64,000 nucleotides of DNA from Bursaphelenchus xylophilus. Lineage: Eukaryota > Nematoda > Chromadorea > Rhabditida > Aphelenchoididae. The stretch spans positions 11,780,001 to 11,844,000 of the forward strand of contig CAJFCV020000006.1 of NCBI GenBank assembly GCA_904066235.2, written 5' to 3'. This document shows, one piece after another, positions 44,601-53,670 of the stretch (its first letter is position 1; each line of letters begins with the position of its first letter). Both the position numbers and the translations under genes were made by a program. The notes under the pieces are model-generated. The model worked only from the letters and a program-made list of their open reading frames with translations. It was not told the DNA's origin and made no database searches.

Positions 44601-46410
44601 TTTGTGTGTATTGATATAGCTATCCTAGTCCAGTCGCATATGGCGGCAATTTCTAGCATAAACCGCATTTAAAGCACAATAATTATGGGTGGCCATTTTT
44701 TTTGGCCAAAATAACATCTTGCCCCAGTACGGGCTAGGCCAGCACTACAGTGCCACAAGCGTATTTTCGCACGTCTTAGTATTCCATAAGCTTTACAATG
44801 ATACCATATTTATCTTCCTACGACCACTCTCTTCTGCGTTAGAGCGCATCATCTCGGGGTGGCCGTTTTTTTGACCGCCACTGTAAGGAACCCCGTCGTA
44901 TGAACTTCGCAATGACCATTGAAAAAATTTCATTCTTAAAACTTCTGCAACCCAAAAGTGCAAGTTGCTTGATCGTATTGACAATTTTTTTAGTCTCTGT
45001 GTGTCAAATTTGATTCTCTACAAGATAGCCGAATCTCATCTTATTCGATGTGTAACGAGTTGAGTTATGATTAACATCACAGTGCTTTTTTTGGTACTTT
45101 AAGGATAATTCGGCCCTTAGGGCATCTACAAACAAATCCGCCAGCCGAATTATTCAATATGCTCGTAAGTATGATCCTATTCTAAGTGGTATTCATACCT
45201 TGAGAATTATTTTCAAGCAGAAAATTAAAAAACTCAGGGCTTAGCTATTGAAAGAAGAACTATGCGAATAACGTTGCCATTTTTCGAGCTAGAAGGACGA
45301 AACTTGGTAGGATCATACTTACGAGCATATTGAATAATTCGGCTGGCGGATTTGTTTGTAGATGCCCTAAGGGCCGAATTATACTCAAAGTACCAAAAAA
45401 AGCACTGTGATGTTAATCATAACTCAGCTCGTTACACATCGAATACGATGAGATTCGGCTATCAAATTTGAGAATCAAATTTGACTGACACACAGAGACT
45501 AAAAAAAATTTGTCAATACGATCATGCAACTTGCACTTTTGGGTTGCAGAAGTTTTCAGAATGAAATTTTTTCAATGGTCATTGCGAAGTTCATACGACG
45601 GGGTTCCTTACGGTATTTATATTTTCTCAAAGCCGGCTTTTTACTCTACCGCCATGCCAAGTTTTAGCCTTCTAGCTCAAACGGCCAGCGAGATATGGAG
45701 AGAGAAGGCAAGCGCATTCCGAAAAAAAAAATAGAAAAAGTCGCGGAGATCGGTTGTGTCGCAAAAGTACAGAATGCCGTGCGGTGCAGTTTTGTTATTC
45801 TCCTTGTTACCAGAAATTGCTTCATGTTGTCCCGAAAACAAGATAATGCACAATTTTTTCAGATTGAAATCGTCGGCTTCGGGTTTGTGAAGAAATTTGG
45901 AGCGAAGCGTCCCGCCGGCTGTGGCACCCTCGAGTACATGTCGCTTCCCGCTTTACGTGGCCAGGAGGTCAGCATGGTCGACGACATGCAGTCCTGGTTC
46001 CACTGCTGTGTGGTGGTCCTGACGGGCGAGTTCGCCTATTCTCGGCCAACTCCTGACGAAACCGAAGGCCTGGTCGAGTTGTATTTGAAGGCGCAGACCG
46101 AGGACGTTCCGCAGTACCCTTCAAAGGATGACGAAATCATCGCAATGCTCAGGAACTTGATCTGGGACAAGCCCCCGGGCAATACGATCGATATGGCCGC
46201 GGTTTTGAAGACTCTGGATGAGGTGAGGCTTTATTTTTATTTTTTTTTTATTATTTAAAAAATTTTTAATTGTTTTATTTTCAGTTCCGAGTCAAGTTCG
46301 AGTTTGAGTACTCGGACCCATGGTGGGATTCGCTCCCTGTGGAGAAACCATCCAGCGCCAAATCCGGCAAGCAGTCTGAAACCACCCAAAAGTCCAAGAA
46401 ACCAAAGTAA
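38646..46410 (+). CDS. single-pass membrane protein with CK1-like (pseudo)kinase domain, tandem copy 2
   Basis: Exons: 38646-38803, 38942-39058, 39097-39454, 39501-39589, 39628-39751, 40087-40146, 40212-40246, 40615-40743, 41269-41469, 42761-43010, 45863-46222, 46285-46410; 668 aa. The product parallels copy 1: membrane segment in the exon 39628-39751, VAIKF, HGDIKPANYM, and again GFG (IEIVGFGFVKKFG) in place of DFG. The eighth exon of copy 1 is split here by a 541-bp palindromic element. Read through, it gives a stop at 40799. With a donor at 40744 (GTGGGC) and an acceptor at 41268 (GGTTTTAG) the frame is restored as DEYPGGLPCTYHHVAKL. All splice phases then close. Without that splicing the gene is broken. 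Low divergence from copy 1 in the activation segment suggests recent duplication or selection. AATAAA at 46514. Confidence 0.75.
39790..40034. mobile_element. palindromic MITE, CAGTGAGGGACC family
   Basis: Starts CAGTGGGGGACCTGATCC, ends GGATCAGGTCCACCACTG. Positional twin of 33375-33619 in kinase copy 1. Confidence 0.85.
40740..41280. mobile_element. 541-bp palindromic element inside an exon of kinase copy 2
   Basis: The left end CAGGGTGGGCCACTAAA is mirrored by TTTAGTGGCCTACCCTG at the right. The arms carry AGATTTCTCCGCGGAGA, TTTTTCTGGAGCTGAGA and CATGCCTTC blocks in mirror image. TA lies on the right (41281-41282) and TATC on the left. Copy 1 has no insertion here. The first GT (40744-40745) and the last TTTTAG (41263-41268) of the element can act as splice sites. 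Confidence 0.88.
41990..42480 (-). pseudogene. mariner-family transposase relic in an intron of kinase copy 2
   Basis: Minus-strand reading includes IIIGDENGVCTSI, PPKKAMICIWGDWEGMAHW, NATVNKELYDAQLHLENRA and, nearer 42000, LAPTDYHLFRFLSNQ. These follow the order of mariner transposase motifs (GDE, PKK..CIWWDW, then LAP(S/T)DYHLF). Frameshifts and stops make it inactive. It lies in the intron between exons 41269-41469 and 42761-43010 and is absent from copy 1. Confidence 0.8.
43190..45784. repeat. large palindrome in an intron of kinase copy 2, split by a second palindrome
   Basis: The left arm (43190-43351) contains CGGCATTCTGTAC, TCGCTGGCCGTTTGAGCTAG and AAACTTGGCATGGCGGTAGA; all are mirrored at 45616-45784. 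Without the 1532-bp element 43352-44883 the remaining arms and the 44884-45611 foldback (TAAGGAACCCCGTCG / CGACGGGGTTCCTTA) form one palindrome of roughly 1 kb with an axis near 45250. Confidence 0.8.
43352..44883. mobile_element. 1532-bp palindromic element with Tc1-like CAGTGGCGGTCAAAAA ends
   Basis: The left end CAGTGGCGGTCAAAAAAAAC is mirrored by GTTTTTTTGACCGCCACTG; TA flanks both sides (43350-43351, 44884-44885). Each arm is about 700 bp and almost identical over its whole length (for example GCCCCAGTACGGGCTAGG and AAATGTCCATGATGTTCC). No transposase is encoded. Ends of CAGTG plus TA duplication fit a Tc1/mariner foldback element. Confidence 0.9.
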
Positions 46411-48509
46411 AATACACCACCCCCAAAAGCCTTGAGTTTACTCGGCTAAATATAGGATAGGATAAATAAGAAACCCATGAATTTCTCTTTTTTTATATAT
46501 ATTTTTGTAAGTAAATAAATCGTGAGTATAAATTCAGAGAAGAAATCGATGTTTTTGATGACTGATTTTTTTATTTGGAAGGCTCTTCCCCTCAGGACAG
46601 TACATTTGTCATAAACAAGTCATCATGACAGACTTTTCCCAATTACGATTCAACTTTTCGCTCTTTTAATTTCCAAAAAATACGTGGCCAGAATAAAATC
46701 GAGCTCTCTCCGAATGAACACTTGTTGTTAATCAGATAAAAAAAAGAAGATTGCCCGAATTTCGGCGCCATTGCGGACGACGCTCTCCATTTTTCATGTA
46801 TTTTTCGGGCCCAATTTTCGATTTCCCGGCTTCTTGAAATTTAATGTGAAAATTTTTCAAATCAAAAAAATTTTTTTGATTGCATGTTTTTGCATTTTAT
46901 CATGATATCCGAGGCGCAAAATAAATCCCCGCGATTTATTTTATGCCGCTTTTAGGGCCGAGAAACAGCAGGAGAGCGCGCCCCGACTTTTCAGCTGTCG
47001 TTGACCCCAACTTCGCATTCGTGAAAAGTCTGAACCCAACCAAAAAAGGATAACATGGTGATTGACACTGAAAAATTCGCCCTCCGTTTCAACCTTTTTT
47101 TCTCTTTTTCCTCTTTTGTTGCGCACTTTTTTCTGGACTGTTCGCAAAGTCGCTGGAGTGATTTCGGCGACATGCACTGTGCGAAAAAAGACTCAGGGTG
47201 CGAGCGACAGCCCAAAAAAGCCGATTGCACGGCGCAAAAAGCACGAAAATTCGCACAGTGCAAAGTGAACTTTTGTTTTCGCACTGTGCATGTCGCGACA
47301 TGCACAGTGCGACATGTCGCCGAAATCACTCCAGCGACTTTGCGAACTGACCCTTTTTCGCACCACACAGTGGATGTTGCGCGACGCTCTCCTTTTCGAA
47401 ACATTTTGCACTGTGCCATTTCCTTTCGCATGCCCAACATTCGGGCCGGCTCCGTTGAGAAAAGCCTCCGTCGCTGCGATATTGGAATTGCACCGTGCAG
47501 ATGGTCCAAAGCACCCCGCAAAAAAGGGGTTTTGTGCACGGTGCGGACCACGACGAAAAGTCTACGCTTTTTCTGGAACGACTAGTAGTACATATTCCCA
47601 AAAAAAGCGATCTTCTTATGAGATGTCATCCATTTCGTTCGTGATTATATAGTATTGACTTATCCGCTTTTATCGCGCAATTCTCTTTTGTTGTGCAATT
47701 CACTCCGAATGGTCAACAAGGGGTTTTTATTTTTGCCGATGGATAGTGATCCATTTTTCCCCATCTCTACGGATGCTTTTTGGCCAGAAAAAGGGAGTTT
47801 AAAGTCATTTTTATATTATACTTGGCAAATAGGTCTTGTTTTGATAAAAAGTCTCGCTTTTTTGACTGGGATTTTTTTAGACCCTCTCAAAATACCATTT
47901 GCAACAATTCCAGACAATAATTTTACAGTATTCCTTATTATTTTTCGGTTTCTCGTCATTTCCAGAAAATCCGTCATGGTGACATATTGATTCTGGTCGA
48001 TTTTGTTTATTAAAACAACAAAATCAGCACTGATATCTCTCATTTAGTCCAAATAAAAGTGACGCTTGATGTGCAAATTCAGCTTCCTGGATTTTCCGTG
48101 TTTGGGATGACACAGTTTCTAGAACCTCAAGGATAACATAAATATTCCCGTGAAATTTTCAAACGCTTGTCGTAAAATTAGTTTTACTGCGACATTCACG
48201 TCTTTTACCTCTCGTAAAGCAGTCCTCCTGTTTCTCAAGGCGTTTGGGTTTCTTTTGATCAGGGTTGTATTTTCGGATGGGTAAAAGATCTTATCCATGG
48301 CTAATTTTTCCCGTTTCGCGCGGTTTTTTTCTTTTTTTAGATAGTTGAAGTCCTATTCACGCCGTTGCGCGGCCTTTTATATTTATGTTTCTTGTTTTCT
48401 ACGAATATTTGCGAGAATTTATGTTGTTTTAGGTGTCAAGTCTAAAAATTATTGTTTTTCAGCGAAACATAAACTGAAACACATTAAATTGCGCATCTAG
48501 TCGGAGCTT
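46411..48509. other. intergenic region before the zinc-finger gene
   Basis: Contains the kinase copy 2 poly(A) signal (46514-46519) and a palindrome at about 47140-47350 (AGTCGCTGGAGTGATTTCGG and complement, with GCACTGTGC motifs in the middle). More GCACGGTGC sites follow to 47545. The inverted copy of the divergent-promoter spacer lies at about 47940-48509. I see no gene. Confidence 0.6.
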
Positions 48510-51500
48510 ATGCCCAACCCTTGCTGTTGGGATGAATGTAGCGAGGTTTTTGGACACACCGACGAGCTGGTTGTTCATTTATCCGCCCATCTCGGAAGCC
48601 CTCAAGACCAATGTAAATGGCGTGGATGCGCGGCGAATTTGGGAGAGAATGTGACGACTGCCGTCGTCTTGCGTCATGTGATGGTGGAGCACGCTGCCCT
48701 GCGGCCGCATCACTGTTCTCAATGCCACAAAAATTTTTCGGCGCCGAATTTCTTGGAGATCCATATTCGAGTAATTCATCGGAAAAAAGTGGTAAGTGCT
48801 TGAAATTTTTGAGTGATACAGCTTCTAGGAGACTTGTATGTGCCCGCTGAGTGACTGCCGCTACAACGACACGTCTTTGGTTGGCCTGCAGCAACATTGT
48901 TTATTGGCTCATGGTGTACAAGGTATTTTGGATTTCAACGCCGCACTTTTTTCAAATGTGAGCCCAAATTTTGTTTCCAGCAAGCAAATGATGTATTCTT
49001 GCTGTATTAGAAAATTTGGAGCTGCTGACTTTTGAAAAAAATGATTTCCAACCTTACTTTAGGAGATCCGTAAGATCTTGCCGAACCATCGAATTCCAAC
49101 AGCTTTTGTTCAGCAATCCTTGACTCAGATCCTTCAACTGGAACGTCGAATTGTTCCGCACGCCACTGACGAGTCGATCGATGGGTTTTACAACCGTATG
49201 ACCATCAAATTACACGAAATTGCGGTGGAACTAGCTACAAAGGAGAGAATAATCGAAGAAAAGGCCGAGAAATCGGAACAAAATGCTAAAGCTCAACAAG
49301 AAAATGTGTCTCCGAGCTGTAGCAAGACAAGTGAAGTGGCTTTGAAGAAAGAAAAACCAGTTACAACGCCTCTGGAGAATGTGGAAACTCAAATTCCACC
49401 TGAAATTTCACAACCAGCTTCAGAAACTTGTGAGATTCAGCCGAAGACAGCGGGAATTGGTGTTCAGAAGAAGGTAAAAATTGAGGTTGTTACGTTGGAA
49501 GATGAGAGCTCCCAAAATTTGAGCCAAACCCCATCAAATTCGGGAGTTTTGTGCTCTTCAGGTCAAGTACAACATAAAAATGATGTCGAAAACGGAATGG
49601 AAATGAATCAGAACGAAAGCTCACCGCAAGATATCGACCTGAGATCGCAGAATTCCGAAGAAAGCGCGATGCGATTTGTCGAGAGTCCCTTGGCATCATC
49701 AACTTCATCATCAGATGGTCATGTGGGAGATGAGCCGAAAAGCCACACAACTGGGCGATTCTCCCCCACGACAATGTTGAAAATATTTGGAGAGCGTCTT
49801 GGCGGAGAGAACCACAAGTATGGAAGGCCGGACAGTTTGTTGTCCGAGGCGGAACGACGACTTATTCAAGAAATGGAGGACAGGAACAAGATCGAGAAAA
49901 CTGTGACTCCGGAGCCGGTTAAAAATGTTAAAAATAGTGGTAAAAAAGTGAAAGAGAACTCGAAGAATGTGGTGAGCGTTCCAATAGTAACAGCGCCAAC
50001 TATGACTGGGTCAGGCCGCATGATTTTCCCACCAAATTCACCTGTTTTGACGGAAAAGGTAAGATTTTTCGAAAAGTTGAGATGTAAATGCCTCTCTTTT
50101 GGTGGAAAATATTGTTTTATGTTGTTACATTACTCTTAGACTTCATTTGAAATTCAAATTTCGTCAGGTTTAGGCAAAAAATTATATTACACATGAGAAT
50201 TTTTTGGTTTATTTTTTTTTTTATAAAACTTTCTGAAGATGAAGATAGAGCTCCAATAGAACATTCCTGAAGTTTTTTTTGGCGTTTTTGTGGATCATTG
50301 TTTCAGTTATATGAATTTGAAGTTCAAAAAACATCAAGTTCAATATAATTTTTTTTTCTCAGGAAAATGAAGATTCTCTTATTCCGAAGGCCCCTGGAGA
50401 TACAGTGTATCACAAAACAATCGTCAATCATAAACCGAACGTCGTAAAAGTCGAGCCATCAGAGCATGTTGTAGTAGATCGAGTTGAAAAAAGAAACTTT
50501 CTGCCGACTGAAAGGGCTTCTGGATCCGATGAGGTGAGATTATTATAAGATTGAAAAAAGTATAAATTATGTTACAGTGGGCTTAGCATGCGCGGATTTT
50601 AAAAAGAATGTTTTTTTTTTGAGATTTTTTCAAAAAATTTTTACTGATGGCGTAGTATACAGTGACGGACATGATCCAGTGGCAAAAAACGTATCATTTT
50701 GCATCCGGGGAGAGTCAAAAATGTGGCAAAATGCCTCCCTCTCCAACTGAAAAACTCCGTTTTGAAAAGCGGGCCCTCCAAAACGGAGTTTTTTACTTGG
50801 AGAGGGAGGTGTTTTGCTACATTTTTTGATACTTCCCGGATGCAATATGGTACTTTTTTTGCCACTGGATCACGTCTGTCACTGTATACTAGCCATCAGT
50901 AAAAATTTTTTGAAAAAATCTCAAAAAAACATGCTTTTTAAAATCCGCGCACGCTAAGCCCACTGTAACATAATTTATTTATTTTTTTCAATCTTAGGGC
51001 GAATGCACTCCGTCTAGAAGCGCCAGTCTTCAGAGTAGAGCCCGACAGATTTCTACTGGCTCCTCGAGATGTTCGGACCCACGCCCTCGCCGCTATCGCG
51101 TCGCCTGTTCGCCGAATCGGACGTCAATTTCGCCCATAAGAATCTCGAGAAGCCGAAGTAGAAGCCGTAGCGGAAGCCACGGGAGTTACTCGTCACTCTC
51201 GTATCGAAGCCGGCGCCAGAGACGAGGGAGATCGAGCAGTTCCAGCGGAAGTTTGTCAAGCGGGTACTCAAGCCGAAGATGGCGAAGGAAGAGCTCCAGA
51301 AGACGAAGTGAGAGTCGGAGTCCAAGGAGAAGATCGCCAAGTCCGAGAAGAAGATCCAGAAGAGATGTTAGTCCAAGAAGAGAGAAGGAAAAGAAGTCCA
51401 GGGCGAGGAAAAGCGAGAAATCATCTAGTCCAACGAACCGGCCAATGTCGAGGTTGGGAAAATGCCCGTGGACGCATTCCCGCGGATTTCTGAGCCCGGA

Positions 51501-52939
51501 AAGGACGCCCAAACGAAAGGCCAGCCCAAGTCCAAGCCATGAACACTCGATTAGCCCGAAGAAAAGGCCCCGCCAACTCGCTAGTCCAGTTCGAACATCA
51601 ACAAGTTCGATCCGAAATGACGAGTTCGAAAAATCAATAAGCTCGATCCGAAATGATGGCAAAAAATTCCCGGAGATTATCGAAATTTCAAGCGACACCG
51701 AGACGGAAATCCCAACCCCGGCTGGTCCAGTATCGCTCCCTGAAACAGCCGCTAGCGGAAGATCCAAATCCCAAAAAAGGGCTGCCAAAAGGAAGAGAAA
51801 GAAAGAAAGAGATCGCGCGGAATTGGACACCAGTGTGCCAAAACCGAACGTTACGCATAAAAAGGCGAGACTCGAGAAGTACAAACAACTCCAAGGAACA
51901 CGCAACATGGTCATGAACACAATGCCGATGATTGAAAATACAGCAAACCAGAGAGCGCAGTTCTCGGAAATCCCTCCGAAGTCGGCGGTACTCATCATGG
52001 AGAATGCGAAGTTCAAATCAAAGTCGAAGTTGAGGTGGGTTTGGCGGCTTGAAGGGGATTTTGGATTTTGTAGTAGGTATTGATAAATTGAAAGGAGGAA
52101 AAAGTGTTAACTTTATGATTTTAGAGCTTTGAAGAGTGTTAAATCGAGTTTTAAGGCATGATTGAGATTTTAGAAGCATCTGGGAGTATTAATTTGACCT
52201 GGATATTGAGTTTGAGCTGATATTATACTAGACCTAAAGTAATATATTTTTTTTTGCGTTTTCAGTAGTTTAGAGACTTGGAAATGAATATTCAAAGCAA
52301 GATAAGTGTTTTTAAAAGATTTTAAGCCAATTTAATCGGCTTTCTCATCGTAATACAGGTGATATTACACTTGACCTAAAGTAATATTTTTTTTTTGATT
52401 TTTCTATTTGGTTGGTTATTGGTTATGCTCTCAAAATGATCGTATTTTATTTTAGAACATTCTTCGGTCCTGCATATGGTTCAATTCGTATTTTCTTGGT
52501 CACCTTTTACGGACAGCCGGGGTATGTCATCCATTTCGTGGACCAAGCTCGCGCTGCTAGTTTCATGCAAAGGTAAGTCGTATTTTGCGTTTTTTGTGTT
52601 TGTTTTTAGGACTCGGAGGGATTGGATAAAACATTTACCGATTTTTTGGTGGAAATTTGAAGAAAAATTAAAAAATTTTTTGATCTGAGCTGGTGTCTAA
52701 AATAAGGTCGGAAATTGGTGAAAATGGACGAAATTGGAGAAGAATTAGCTTGTTATTGAATTATCAGGGCTTAAAAATGTTTTTACATTTCAATTTTTTA
52801 GATACAGAGATAAAGAGCTCCTGGAAAACACGTTTGGCCACATGACCCTCCTCCAGTGGTATGATGAAGTAAAACACTACATCGGTAAGCAAATATTGCT
52901 CAATCTTTTATGCCGGCCCGATTTTTAGAGCTCGTCTGA
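48510..52939 (+). CDS. four-finger C2H2 zinc-finger protein with Arg/Ser-rich region
   Basis: Eight exons: 48510-48791, 48829-48957, 49063-50058, 50363-50533, 50998-52034, 52456-52572, 52802-52884, 52929-52939; 941 aa. A TTTTTCAG acceptor at 48455-48462 may receive a spliced leader. Four C2H2 fingers occupy residues 5-122 (Cys5/6-Cys10-His23-His27; Cys35-Cys40-His56-His61; Cys69-Cys72-His85-His90; Cys99-Cys104-His117-His122). The middle is acidic and Ser-rich with VVTLEDE. From about 555 comes an Arg/Ser region (SRSRSRSRSGS, RRRSPSPRRRSRRDVSPRRE). EIIEISSDTETE looks like a SUMO-interacting motif (inference). A compact C-terminus follows (IRIFLVTFYGQPGYVIHFVD). Family not recognised. Likely nuclear, in transcription or RNA processing. 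Two broken copies lie at 31036 and 37640. The last exon is only 11 nt. Confidence 0.8.
50578..50965. mobile_element. nested coaxial palindrome with CAGTGAGGGACC core in a zinc-finger gene intron
   Basis: Core 50660-50884 (CAGTGACGGACATGATCC to GGATCACGTCTGTCACTG). Outer arms GTGGGCTTAGCATGCGCGGA and TTACTGATGGC are mirrored by GCCATCAGTAA and TCCGCGCACGCTAAGCCCAC. Core axis 50772, outer axis about 50771.5. The outer arms do not occur elsewhere in the window. Confidence 0.85.
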
Positions 52940-53670
52940 GCTGTGGATAGCGTTCGTGGCGATTGATCCGGAGTTGAGACGGCAGTTTTGGATAATTTTT
53001 GTTGTTTTAGTGGTATCAGATGAGTTTGAATCGCGATTTTTGAATTTTTAATGATAGTTGAGGGTATTTTGTTGTTACGAATGAAATAAGCGGGTTGAAA
53101 TTGTATAAAGAAAAGATTTTTTGAGGAAAAACGGATTAAAAAAATCAGGACCTTGTTTTAGGCCAAAGTTGGTCTAAAATAAGGTAGTAATCGATGTTTT
53201 AATAAGTTTTATTTTGAAATTATTATGTATTATGACAATATATGGATCTAGGTTTAGCATGGAGCCTTTTGAAATTGTTTTTTAGCGAAAGAAAATTAGA
53301 AAATACGTCATTAGTACCTAAAATAAGGTAATTTTTGCCGAAAAAGGAGGTTTTAGAAGTTTTAATCACAAGTTATGCCCAAGAAATTTAAATTCGGAAA
53401 AAATTACGACTTTTTTAAACCGATTTAATTTGTCATGATGACGGATTTTCTGGATTTTTTGGAAATTTTCGAATTTTTTTGCCCTTTTTCGAATGCTTTC
53501 CATCTTTACGGGTGATAATAATTTTTGCCATGGTTAATGTACAGTGTGTAAAATGCATTTTCTTGTTGTTTTAGTAGAATAAAACGTTATCGCGCTAAAA
53601 AATTAACGAGTTTTATACGAAAAACAAAAACAATACTAATTGATACTATTTGTTGAAAATTGAAAAAAAT
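52940..53670. other. tail-to-tail intergenic region
   Basis: Lies between the 3' ends of the zinc-finger gene (plus) and the secreted-protein gene (minus). A TTTATT at 53208-53213 could be the minus-strand AATAAA. Nothing else is recognisable. Confidence 0.5.

Noticed and set aside
38646..46410. Kinase copy 2 as a plain pseudogene
   Set aside because: The exonic insertion does create a stop, but a clean in-frame splice within the element exists and every other exon is intact, so I list it as a gene with that caveat.
51186..52016. 276-residue minus-strand frame with many hydrophobic residues
   Set aside because: Exact antisense of the Arg/Ser-rich exon; RS codons read backwards give open hydrophobic frames.
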